Source: an uncultured Eubacteriales bacterium
GTDB lineage: Bacteria; Bacillota; Clostridia; Oscillospirales; Acutalibacteraceae
Assembly: GCA_934695425.1 (NCBI GenBank)
Contig: CAKUVH010000006.1
Span: forward strand, 1 to 64,000
Direction of reading: 5' to 3'
DNA: 64,000 nucleotides
Under the pieces are notes generated by a model. That model was given only the letters and a program-made list of their open reading frames with translations, was not told the DNA's origin and made no database searches. Shown one piece after another: positions 49,997 to 58,500 of the stretch (position 1 is its first letter; every line of letters starts with the position of its first letter). Both the position numbers and the translations under genes were made by a program.

Positions 49997-50446
49997 TTAC
50001 TTATGTTTCTTGCCTGTAGCTTTCCCAAAGTAAAATTTAAATTTATTCTTAACACCTGAACCGAATTTATGCACACCGAGAACGGCTTTGAGCGCTCCTC
50101 TCTTGAACTTAGAATAATGCTTCACCTTGCCGGACTCTTGGCTTTCCATTATTTCCATCATATCTACCTGGTCGTCTAAGCTCATATTTCCTCCGCCTGC
50201 GCCGCCGGTTACTTTATCTAATTCCGGAGTGATTTCTTCTATATGCAAATCGTCAAGCAGCTTCTTTTGGAGCTCATAATTCTTTTGTGATGCTGCTTTT
50301 ACAATTGAACTTACGTATTCTTCGGCCTCTTTTTCCGAGGAAAATCTTCTCGGGTACGGATAAATCATCCACTTACCGTCGGGTGCTTGTTGGACTCTGC
50401 CGCCTGTTACCTCATTTAATTCTGAATTATTCATTTTATTTTCCAT
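49997..50446 (-). CDS. Double GG-leader fusion: GKW module plus QV/KHxxKF module (149 aa)
   Basis: First unit: leader MENKMNNSELNEVTGG and GKWMIYPYPRRFSSEKEAEEY. A linker like that of the neighbouring fusion leads to EEITPELDKVTGG, and then the other module (MSLDDQVDMMEIMESQ, KVKHYSKFKRGALKAVLG, FGKATGKKHK). The last part aligns with the mature part of the genes at 48871 and 49194. Strongly basic end. Function unknown. Confidence 0.82.
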   Translation of the reverse strand: MENKMNNSELNEVTGGRVQQAPDGKWMIYPYPRRFSSEKEAEEYVSSIVKAASQKNYELQKKLLDDLHIEEITPELDKVTGGAGGGNMSLDDQVDMMEIMESQESGKVKHYSKFKRGALKAVLGVHKFGSGVKNKFKFYFGKATGKKHK

Positions 50447-50448
50447 AA

Positions 50449-50661
50449 TTAATCCTCTCCTTTGTCATTTTCTTGGGAACCGGAGTAAACAGGTTGTATA
50501 AGCATTTTTTTGAAATCCTTTTCATATTTCTTTGCGTCTTTTTTATTGTCAAATTCTTCGGCTGGATCCCAACTGGTGTGCCATTTTCCTGTCAGTTTAT
50601 TCTTAAAAACTTTTCCGCCTGCTACTTCATCTAATTCTGTTTCTTTTAATTCTTTTTCCAT
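50449..50661 (-). CDS. GG-leader GKW-module protein, array 3 member 7 (70 aa)
   Basis: Leader MEKELKETELDEVAGG, then TGKWHTSWDPAEEFDNKKDA and KKYEKDFKKM, with an acidic polar tail. Nearly the same as member 8 (a few residue changes). It starts three bases after member 8 and ends three bases before the fusion gene. Function unknown. Confidence 0.82.
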   Translation of the reverse strand: MEKELKETELDEVAGGKVFKNKLTGKWHTSWDPAEEFDNKKDAKKYEKDFKKMLIQPVYSGSQENDKGED

Positions 50662-50663
50662 AA

Positions 50664-50876
50664 TTAATCCTCTCCTTTGTCATTTTCTTGGGAAGCAGAG
50701 TAAAGAGGTTGTATAAGCATTTTTTTGAAATCCTTTTCATATTTCTTTGCGTCTTTTTTATTGTCAAATTCTTCGGCTGGATCCCAACTGGTATGCCATT
50801 TTCCCGTCGTTTTATTCTTAAAAACTTTTCCGCCTGCTACTTCATCTAATTCTGTTTCTTTTAATTCTTTTTCCAT
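50664..50876 (-). CDS. GG-leader GKW-module protein, array 3 member 8 (70 aa)
   Basis: Tandem duplicate of member 7 with 215-base unit. The same leader, module and acidic tail; differences are at the residue before TGKW and in the QPLYSAS segment. Ribosome site AAAGGAGAGAATTAAC. Function unknown. Confidence 0.82.
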   Translation of the reverse strand: MEKELKETELDEVAGGKVFKNKTTGKWHTSWDPAEEFDNKKDAKKYEKDFKKMLIQPLYSASQENDKGED

Positions 50877-50890
50877 GTTAATTCTCTCCT

Positions 50891-51130
50891 TTATTTTTTA
50901 TTTTTTTTACTTGCAAACCAAAGATAATCAATATGAGCCGCGTCGCGTATATCGCATTTTTCTCTTATTTTTTCAAGTCTTTTTTCATATTCTTCGGCTT
51001 GTTCTTTTGTGGAAAATTCTCCTGTTATTTCGTCATTATCCCATACGGTATGAACTTTCCACTTAGTAATTTCAGTAATTTCTCCGCCGGAAACTTTATC
51101 GAGTTCTGTGTCTTTTAATTTATTTTCCAT
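50891..51130 (-). CDS. GG-leader GKW-module protein, array 3 member 9 (79 aa)
   Basis: Start 51130 after GGAGGAAATTAATC; the in-frame extension to 51178 overlaps the upstream gene. Leader MENKLKDTELDKVSGG, then KWKVHTVWDNDEITGEFSTK, EQAEEYEKRL, with a charged tail. Function unknown. Confidence 0.82.
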   Translation of the reverse strand: MENKLKDTELDKVSGGEITEITKWKVHTVWDNDEITGEFSTKEQAEEYEKRLEKIREKCDIRDAAHIDYLWFASKKNKK

Positions 51131-51132
51131 GA

Positions 51133-51456
51133 TTAATTTCCTCCTTTGCCGAATTCTGAAGCCGCATAAACTGCCCACGGATCTGATTTTGATTTTTTAC
51201 CATATATTTTTTCCAGCCAATGACGATGCGCTGCCTCAGGGGTTTCTCTTTTACTAAATACCTTCGACAGTGCTCGAACTTCTTGTTCGTATTCTTTGGC
51301 TTCTTCCTCTGTGTCAAAATCCGCCGACATAACCTCAGAGCCCCATAAGGCGCTGAATTTCCACTTTCCATTATTTTCGGTAATTTCTGTGGCTATTCCG
51401 CCGGATATTTTGCTTAATTCTGTGTCTTTCAAATTCTCTTCTATAATATTCCCCAC
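51133..51456 (-). CDS. GG-leader GKW-module protein, array 3 member 10; ATA or GTG start (about 103-107 aa)
   Basis: Leader ENLKDTELSKISGG, then GKWKFSALWGSEVMSADFDT, EEEAKEYEQEV and an extra 45-residue tail. The sequence aligned with paralogue ATG codons is ATA (51444), six bases after GGGG. The only standard in-frame start is a GTG at 51456 that overlaps that ribosome site. Overlaps member 9's ribosome site at its 3' end. Function unknown. Confidence 0.72.
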   Translation of the reverse strand: MGNIIEENLKDTELSKISGGIATEITENNGKWKFSALWGSEVMSADFDTEEEAKEYEQEVRALSKVFSKRETPEAAHRHWLEKIYGKKSKSDPWAVYAASEFGKGGN

Positions 51457-51471
51457 TTTCTTTTTTATTTT

Positions 51472-51486
51472 TGTGTATTGTACACA
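51472..51486. promoter_or_regulatory. Inverted repeat in the leader of the array 3 middle operon
   Basis: TGTGTA-TTG-TACACA, a perfect 6-3-6 inverted repeat just downstream of the -10 of the promoter at 51492-51520. Possible repressor operator. Confidence 0.4.
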
Positions 51487-51491
51487 TATTT

Positions 51492-51520
51492 ATTATAAAC
51501 AATGCACAAATATTTGTCAA
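51492..51520 (-). promoter_or_regulatory. Consensus promoter of the array 3 middle operon
   Basis: Minus strand TTGACA (51520-51515), 17 bases, TATAAT (51497-51492). It drives members 10 to 5 (51456 down to 49598). Confidence 0.85.
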
Positions 51521-51539
51521 GCACAATTTGAATATTTAG

Positions 51540-51575
51540 TAAAAAAATTGCATCCGGACATTGTCTCGGATGCAA
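51540..51575 (-). terminator. Terminator after array 3 member 11
   Basis: Minus strand TTGCATCCG pairs with CGGATGCAA, followed by TTTTTTTACT. Confidence 0.82.
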
Positions 51576-51582
51576 ATCGTAA

Positions 51583-51771
51583 TTATTTAACTAATTTATG
51601 ATTAGGGTTCTTGAGTTTTTCTCTGACAGAAGCCTCAAATTTTTCGGCCTCTTCTTTAGTGGAAAATTCTTTACAAAAAGATGGAACAACTAACCAAACT
51701 CCATCTTTAGTCTCAACAACTTTTCCTCCTGCGACATCGCCCAGAGCCACGCTTTGTAATTCCTTTTTCAT
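51583..51771 (-). CDS. GG-leader GKW-module protein, array 3 member 11 (62 aa)
   Basis: Leader MKKELQSVALGDVAGG, then TKDGVWLVVPSFCKEFSTKE, EAEKFEASVREKL. The simplest version of the module, with GVW instead of GKW. AAAGGAGGAATTTTTT precedes the ATG. Own promoter and terminator. Function unknown. Confidence 0.82.
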   Translation of the reverse strand: MKKELQSVALGDVAGGKVVETKDGVWLVVPSFCKEFSTKEEAEKFEASVREKLKNPNHKLVK

Positions 51772-51815
51772 AAAAAATTCCTCCTTTATCTAATTTGTAC
51801 ATCTTGCACATGTAT

Positions 51816-51844
51816 AGTGTATAATATATAAATTTATTTGTCAA
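51816..51844 (-). promoter_or_regulatory. Promoter of array 3 member 11
   Basis: Minus strand TTGACA (51844-51839), 17 bases, TACACT (51821-51816). TACAT/ATGTA inverted elements lie just downstream. Confidence 0.7.
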
Positions 51845-51886
51845 TACCCAAAATTTATATATATTTTATGCACAAATTAAAAATGG

Positions 51887-52105
51887 TTATTTGTTATGAT
51901 TAGGGCATACGGCGCTATCGCACTCGTGGCAATCGCATTTTTCATTTTTGTCGAGTCTTTCTTTGCAGCTTTTTGCTTCTCCTAAAGTTGAGCATTCTTT
52001 ACATGATTTCGGGACGGCCATAAACTTATCATCTTCTGTTTTGATGATTTTTCCTCCTGAAACCTTGTCCATTTGCTTTTCCTGTAAATTTTTCTCTTCC
52101 TTCAT
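51887..52105 (-). CDS. GG-leader protein with cysteine-rich tail, array 3 member 12 (72 aa)
   Basis: Start 52105, after AGGAGGGGATTGAA; the extension to 52138 lacks a ribosome site. Leader NLQEKQMDKVSGG (M at -7). The module is degenerate (TEDDKFMAVPKSCKECSTLG) and has gained cysteines, ending CDCHECDSAVCPNHNK, a possible metal-binding or disulfide-rich tail. Function unknown. Confidence 0.8.
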   Translation of the reverse strand: MKEEKNLQEKQMDKVSGGKIIKTEDDKFMAVPKSCKECSTLGEAKSCKERLDKNEKCDCHECDSAVCPNHNK

Positions 52106-52130
52106 TTCAATCCCCTCCTGATTTTTATTG

Positions 52131-52175
52131 TACTTCAAATTTAAAGTACTTTGTTATTATGTGACCTTTTCGACA
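52131..52175. promoter_or_regulatory. Inverted repeat and Spo0A-like box between array 3 and addB
   Basis: GTACTT-(8)-AAGTAC is an inverted repeat at about 52131-52150, and TTCGACA (52169-52175) is a perfect 0A-box core on the minus strand. No convincing promoter of 17-base spacing is seen here. Either could regulate member 12 or addB. Confidence 0.3.
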
Positions 52176-52263
52176 AAAAATACATCCCGATTAAAATCGT
52201 CAAAAATTGACATTTTGCCTTTTTTGTGATAATCTATTTACATTTTGGAAGGTGGAATTTTAT

Positions 52264-55200
52264 TTGGTTTACTTCATTTTTGACAGACAATACAGTTCAG
52301 AAAAACTCAAAAAAATATTAATCGAAAACATTACGTCCAAAAAAGAAAAAACAGTTTTGATTGTGCCCGAACAAAGCTCATTTGCCTGCGAACGTGAAAT
52401 GTTAAAACGAGTCGGAAATAAAAATTTTGCAAAAATAAAAATTCTGAGTTTTTCAAGAATTTACGATTTTGTTTCTCAAATAATAAAAATTCCGCCCATC
52501 AAGCCGATAAGCGATACGAAAAAAATTCTTTTAATGAATGCAGCGATTGAAAACGTAAAAGATAAATTAAACTTATATAGCAAAAACAGCAACGATGCCA
52601 ATACCGTTGAACTGATTTTGAGCACCCTTATGGATTTTAAATCGGAAAAAATCAGCGACGACGACCTACAAAAAATTATAAATTCAACCGAGAAATCGTA
52701 TCTAAAACAAAAAATTTCCGAAATTCAACTCATAAAATCCGAATATAAAAATCTGACGGAAAATAAATTTGTGGACCTTTTTGACAGCCTGGATATTTTG
52801 GAAAAAATAATAAAAGAAAACAATGTTTTTAAAGACTATACAATTTATATAGATGAATTCGCAAATTTCACGAAGCAGCAGCTTGAAATTTTAAAAATAG
52901 TAATTTCTCAAGCGAAAAATGTTTACTTTTCATTCAAATTTCCCGCAGAGAATAATGACTCCGAAGGGCTGTTTTATTCAGTAAAAAAATCAATAAATCA
53001 AATTAAAAAAATAGCCTCAGAAAATTCCGTGCCCACGCATAGCGCCGAGAATATAGATAATTTCAGCCATTGCAAAATAAACAACGAACTCGAAAATTTA
53101 GAAAAAAATATTTTTAATTCCGAAAAAATTTCATATCCAAACCGCCCTCAAAATATCAAATTATATAGGGCTATGTCTACCGACGAAGAGATAGAATTTG
53201 TAGCTGCAAACATCAAAAAGATGGTTATGACTGACAATTATAAATACTCGGATTTTGCGGTGGTTATGCGTTCGGCGGACTCATACGCCGGTTTATTCAA
53301 AAGCAAATTCAAAAAATACGGCATACCGTTCTTTTTGGATACTCCTCAGAAAATTTTGCATAATAATTTGATAAATTTAATTTTTGCCGCCATTGATTCG
53401 ATAAAGTCAAACTACAGCACCGAGGACGTTACGAGATACATAAAAAGCGGCTTGACCGACCTTTCGACCGAGGAAATTTCGCTGATTGAAAATTATATTT
53501 TGCTTTGGGAAATCAAAGGCAAGGACTGGTTAAAGCCCTTTACGATGCACCCTGAGGGGTTTAAATCGGGTCTAAGCGAAAAAGACGAACAAATTCTTAC
53601 AAAGCTCAACGAACTTCGAATAAAAATAATTGAGCCGCTCGAAAAATTAAAAAATTCTGTGAAAAAATCTTCAGGAAAAGAAATTTCAAAAGCTATTTAC
53701 AATTTTTTGGAAGATATTAATGCTTCGGAAAATTTAAAAAACTTTTGCTTGAAAAATATTAACGAAAACAACCCGAAAATCGCCCGGGAATGCGCAAGAA
53801 TCTGGGATATTTTGATGGAAATTTTAAATGAAATCGGCATGATTTTTTCAAATAAAATTCTCCCCATTTCAAAGTACCGAGATATTCTTTTTTGTGCGAT
53901 AAATTACGTGGATTTTTCGTCCATTCCGCAAAGCTCCGACCATGTTCTCGTTGGCGTTGTGGAAAGGACTTACATCAACCGCCCAAAAATTTTATTTGCA
54001 ATCGGCGCGGCAAACGGAGAATTTCCAAAGGCGCCTTCTCAGTCAAATTTATTCACAAACGCCGAAATCGCGGGGATAAGCGAACTCGGAATAGAACTAG
54101 GCAGCGCTAACGAAGAATTCTTAAAAAAAGAAAAATTTTTAGCATATGATATTTTAACAAGTCCGACGAAAAAATTATTCATCACCTGGTCTTCGGCGGG
54201 CCCGGAAAACAACGTCATGCTGCCGTCCGAAATCATAAAAGAAGTGAGAGAAATTTTCCCTGCCATAAAAATCCCGGACAGGTATTGCTTTACCGAAGAA
54301 GAGGCGATCTGGTGCGAAAGTTTTGCATTTTCAACATATGCCGCAAAATACAAGGATAAATCTTTGTTATCGCAAACTTTAAAATATTATTTCGAAAATA
54401 ACGAAAATTACAGCTCAAAATGCAATATTCTTAAGAAGATTTGCGATGATTCTCCTATGAAATTAAAAAATTCCGAAAATATTAAAAAAATAACTCAAAG
54501 TACTTCTATTCTGTCGGCTTCTCAAATAGAAAAGTATTATAATTGCAGATTTGGATATTTTTGTAAATATATTCTAAAAGCCAAAAATAATTTGCCCGCT
54601 AAATTCAACGCCATTGAGTACGGAAATATAGTTCATTTCGTGCTGGAAAAATTATTTAAAAAATATCCGCAGGAAAGCGTTATTTCCAAAACTAATCTTC
54701 AAATTTCCACCGAAATAAATTTGCTGGTAAATGAATTTGTAAATAACAAACTCGGCGGATTCGAAAACAAAAGTCAAAGATTTATATACATAATAGAAAA
54801 AATCAAAAAATCAATTTTATATATCGTCGAACATTTTAAAAAGGAATTTAAAGAAACTCTTTTCAGGCTTTCGGATTTAGAATTGGAAATTTCGGAAAAA
54901 GGTGAAATACCGCCGTTTACATTCCAAAACAGCGACGGAACCACGACCAAAATAGAGGGTAAAATCGACAGGGTTGATATTTTTAATTCGCCCGAGGGCA
55001 CCTATGTGCGCATAATCGATTACAAAACCCGTTCAAAAGAATTCAAACTTTCGGACGTTCTTTTTGGACTCAATATGCAGATGTTAATTTATTTGATGGC
55101 AATTCAAAAAAACGGCGAAAAAAAATACGGAAAAGTTCTGCCTGCGGGAGTGTTTTACTTCCCGGCATTGAAACCTATCGGCGAAGCGAAAACATTAAAA

Positions 55201-55584
55201 GAAGCCGGAGAAATTTCGAAAAAACTTGATCAAAAATTAAAAATGAACGGGCTGATTTTGGATAATATCAAAGTAATTTCCGCAATGGAAAAAGACGGCG
55301 AAGGGATTTTTATCCCTGCGAAAATTACCGGCGAAACAATAAAATCAGATTCTCTTACAGATTTTAACAAATTAGAAATTATATATAAGTATATCGAACA
55401 GAAAATAAAAAATATGATCGAAGAATTAAAAAATGGAAACATTTTCGAAAGCCCGATAAAAAATACCGACACCGCGTGCAAATGGTGTGAATTTTTCCCT
55501 ATTTGTTGCTATGAAAAGGCCGATTTTACGGACATTAAAAAGATAAGCAATGAAAAATCAATCGAAGAAATGGAGAAAGTTTAA
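52264..55584 (+). CDS. addB: AddB helicase-nuclease subunit with degenerate Walker A (1106 aa)
   Basis: Subunit of the AddAB enzyme that resects double-strand breaks and recognises Chi. The TTG start at 52264 follows GGAAGGTGG and gives VYFIFDRQYSSEKLKKIL; an upstream ATG has no ribosome site. Usual AddB proteins have GRAGSGKT here, so the nucleotide-binding loop is lost. Kept are the C-terminal RecB-type nuclease (KIDRVDI, RIIDYKTRSK, about 910-960) and the iron-sulfur cysteines (YNCRFGYFC..., CKWCEFFPIC). It precedes addA by one base. Confidence 0.93.
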   Translation: MVYFIFDRQYSSEKLKKILIENITSKKEKTVLIVPEQSSFACEREMLKRVGNKNFAKIKILSFSRIYDFVSQIIKIPPIKPISDTKKILLMNAAIENVKDKLNLYSKNSNDANTVELILSTLMDFKSEKISDDDLQKIINSTEKSYLKQKISEIQLIKSEYKNLTENKFVDLFDSLDILEKIIKENNVFKDYTIYIDEFANFTKQQLEILKIVISQAKNVYFSFKFPAENNDSEGLFYSVKKSINQIKKIASENSVPTHSAENIDNFSHCKINNELENLEKNIFNSEKISYPNRPQNIKLYRAMSTDEEIEFVAANIKKMVMTDNYKYSDFAVVMRSADSYAGLFKSKFKKYGIPFFLDTPQKILHNNLINLIFAAIDSIKSNYSTEDVTRYIKSGLTDLSTEEISLIENYILLWEIKGKDWLKPFTMHPEGFKSGLSEKDEQILTKLNELRIKIIEPLEKLKNSVKKSSGKEISKAIYNFLEDINASENLKNFCLKNINENNPKIARECARIWDILMEILNEIGMIFSNKILPISKYRDILFCAINYVDFSSIPQSSDHVLVGVVERTYINRPKILFAIGAANGEFPKAPSQSNLFTNAEIAGISELGIELGSANEEFLKKEKFLAYDILTSPTKKLFITWSSAGPENNVMLPSEIIKEVREIFPAIKIPDRYCFTEEEAIWCESFAFSTYAAKYKDKSLLSQTLKYYFENNENYSSKCNILKKICDDSPMKLKNSENIKKITQSTSILSASQIEKYYNCRFGYFCKYILKAKNNLPAKFNAIEYGNIVHFVLEKLFKKYPQESVISKTNLQISTEINLLVNEFVNNKLGGFENKSQRFIYIIEKIKKSILYIVEHFKKEFKETLFRLSDLELEISEKGEIPPFTFQNSDGTTTKIEGKIDRVDIFNSPEGTYVRIIDYKTRSKEFKLSDVLFGLNMQMLIYLMAIQKNGEKKYGKVLPAGVFYFPALKPIGEAKTLKEAGEISKKLDQKLKMNGLILDNIKVISAMEKDGEGIFIPAKITGETIKSDSLTDFNKLEIIYKYIEQKIKNMIEELKNGNIFESPIKNTDTACKWCEFFPICCYEKADFTDIKKISNEKSIEEMEKV

Positions 55585-55585
55585 A

Positions 55586-58500
55586 ATGAGTTCCACATGG
55601 ACAACCGACCAACAAAACGCAATAAACGCCTCGGGCGGAACGATACTTGTCTCGGCAGCAGCAGGGTCCGGCAAAACTTCTGTTCTTGTGCAGCGCATCA
55701 TAAACTTGATTACCGACCCAATTAACCCGGTTAATATCGACAAATTTTTAATCGTTACTTTTACAAAACTTGCCGCTCAGGAAATGAAAATAAGAATTTC
55801 AAAAAAACTTTCGGAAATGATTCGTAAAAATCCAAAAAATAAAAATCTTCAAAGGCAACAATTGCTCATTCAATCGGCTTCGATCGGCACTATTGACAGC
55901 TTTTGCCGAAATATAATCAAAGAGAATTTTTTTAAGCTCGGCATTTCGCCAAACTTCAGGATAGCGAACGAAAGCGAAATAACAGTCATAAAAAATTCCG
56001 CGATGGAAACTACTTTAGAGCATTTTTACGAAGAAAAAAGCCCTAATTTTCAAGAGCTTGCCAACTTTTTTACAGGCGAAAAAGACGACCGAAATTTGGA
56101 AGACATAATAAATCAAATGTATCAGTTTACAAATTCCATGGTGTTTCCAGAAATGTGGATGAAAGAAATTTTAAAATTATATGATTATTCCGAGGTTTCA
56201 ATCTGGGAAAAATACATTTTGGATTTCTGCAAAAAACAAACTCTTTCGATGAAAAACCTTTTATCGCAGGCAAAAACATGCTCGGAAAATTTTGACAACA
56301 TAAAAAAAGCTTATTTTGAAACATTAAACGACGACCTGGAAAAAATTGATAGGCTTGAGAAGATAATTATTTCGGAAAATATCGACGAAATAAAAACATA
56401 TCTTTCAGATTTTAAATTTTCACGATTAAAGGCCTTGAAATCGCCGGAAGACATACAAATAAAAGAAAAAATCGTATATATTCGAGATTTGGTTAAAAAA
56501 TCAATCAAAAAAATGACCGAGTATTTTTGCGGCGACAAAGAAGAAAATCGTCTTGCTGCCGATAAACTTAAAAGTATTTTCAAAACTCTTTTTGAGGTGG
56601 TAAATTATTATTCACGGGAAATTTATTCGATAAAAATTTCAAAAAATTCGCTCGGATTCAGCGACCTGGGGCATCTTGCGATAAAGCTTTTGTGCGATGA
56701 AAAAGACGGAAAAATTATTCCTTCTCAAATTGCAAAAGATATCTCGGAAAACTACATCGAAGTGATGGTGGACGAATATCAGGACATAAACGACATTCAA
56801 AACACTATATTTAAAATGGTTACAAAAAACGAAAAAAATCTTTTTATGGTCGGCGATGTCAAGCAAAGTATTTACAAATTCAGGCAGTCCCGCCCGCAGA
56901 TATTCCTCGAAAAAAAGGACGCATTTTCAAGCTACAATCCTGAATCGGAAATTTATCCGGCAAAAATAAGCCTGGGGAAAAATTTTAGAAGTAAGAAAGA
57001 AATTTTGGATTTTGTAAATTTCATTTTTGAAAACATAATGTCAAAAGAAACCGGAGAAATAGAGTATAACCACGAAGAATTTTTGATACCGGGAATAAAT
57101 TCCGAAGAAAATCCTAAAAATCACGTGGAATTAAATCTAATAAATCAAGAAGAATCCGAAGAAAATTCCGCTACTGTCGAAGCTCGATTTATCGCCAAAA
57201 AAATAATGGAAATGATAAGCACGGGATTTGAAATCGAAACAAGTGGAGCCAAGCGTCCCGCAACGTATTCCGATTTCTGCATTCTTTTAAGGAATTCCAA
57301 TAATCAGGCGCATATTTACGCCGAAGAACTGATTAAATGCGGTATACCAGCGCATTGTGAAATCAACGAGAAATTCATTTCGACCAAGGAAATTACCACC
57401 ATGATTTCGCTTCTTAAAACCATTAGCAATCCCGTGCAAGATATTGCTCTAATCGGCGTAATGATGAGCCCTATATTTGATTTCAGCGCGGACGAAATCG
57501 GAATTATAAGGCAGGAAGACAGCGATTTGCCATTTTATTTTTCCCTGAAAAAATCCGCAGAAAAAGGCAATTTAAAAGCCAAAAAATTTTTAAATCAGAT
57601 AAATTTATACCGAGACATATCCCAAAATTTAACCTGTGACGAGTTTATAAATTATATTTACGACGAAACATTTTACCCCGAAATATGCAGCGTAATGCCA
57701 AACGGAGCGCAAAAAACCGCTAATTTAAAATTGTTCGCGGAATATGCTCGAAAATATGACGCAAACTTTCATAAAGGAATCATAGGATTTTTGAAATATC
57801 TCGAAAATATACAAAATAAAGGATCAGACATCCCGGCGGCGTCGCTTTCTTCCGAAGCGGAAAACAATGTAAAAATATTAAGCATACATAAATCCAAGGG
57901 CTTGGAGTTTCCCGTGTGCATACTTGCAGATTGCGCCAGGCAATTTAAAATTGACACTGACAGACTTTTGATACACAAAAATTTGGGCCCGGGGACAAAA
58001 ATAAAAACCGAAAATAATACCGTTAAATGCGATAATATCATACGAAAAGCCATTTCTATCCAAAATAAAAAAGAATCCGTCGCCGAAGAACTCAGGATAT
58101 TGTACGTTGCACTTACGAGGGCAAAACAAAAGCTTATTTTGATTTCTTCTTTGAAAGACCCGCAAAAAACTGTTCGGGAAAAATTTATACTTTCGGATGT
58201 GCTAGCCAAAAATGATATCAATATTTTAAGCTGCATAAAATCATTCTCGGACTGCTTGCTTGTGGCGCTGGGAAAAAGCAGCGCAAGAAATAAAATATGT
58301 TCGGCTTTGGGAATTGGAGAAAATATTTCGGAATCTTTCGAAGAAAATAATTTAAATTTAGAAGTAAAACTAATAGAAAATAAAAAAGAAGAAGATATCC
58401 CCACTCCGCCGGACGAATTAAATGAGGATATCAAAGCGGATGAGAACCTTCTTGAAAAGTTCAAAAAAAGATTCAATTTTAATTATCAAAAAAGCTCATC

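Noticed and set aside
57769..58476. Open frame of 235 codons on the minus strand within addA
   Set aside because: It lies entirely inside the well-supported addA frame, has a low-complexity S/F/L-rich translation and no ribosome site. AT-rich antisense frames of this kind are common here.
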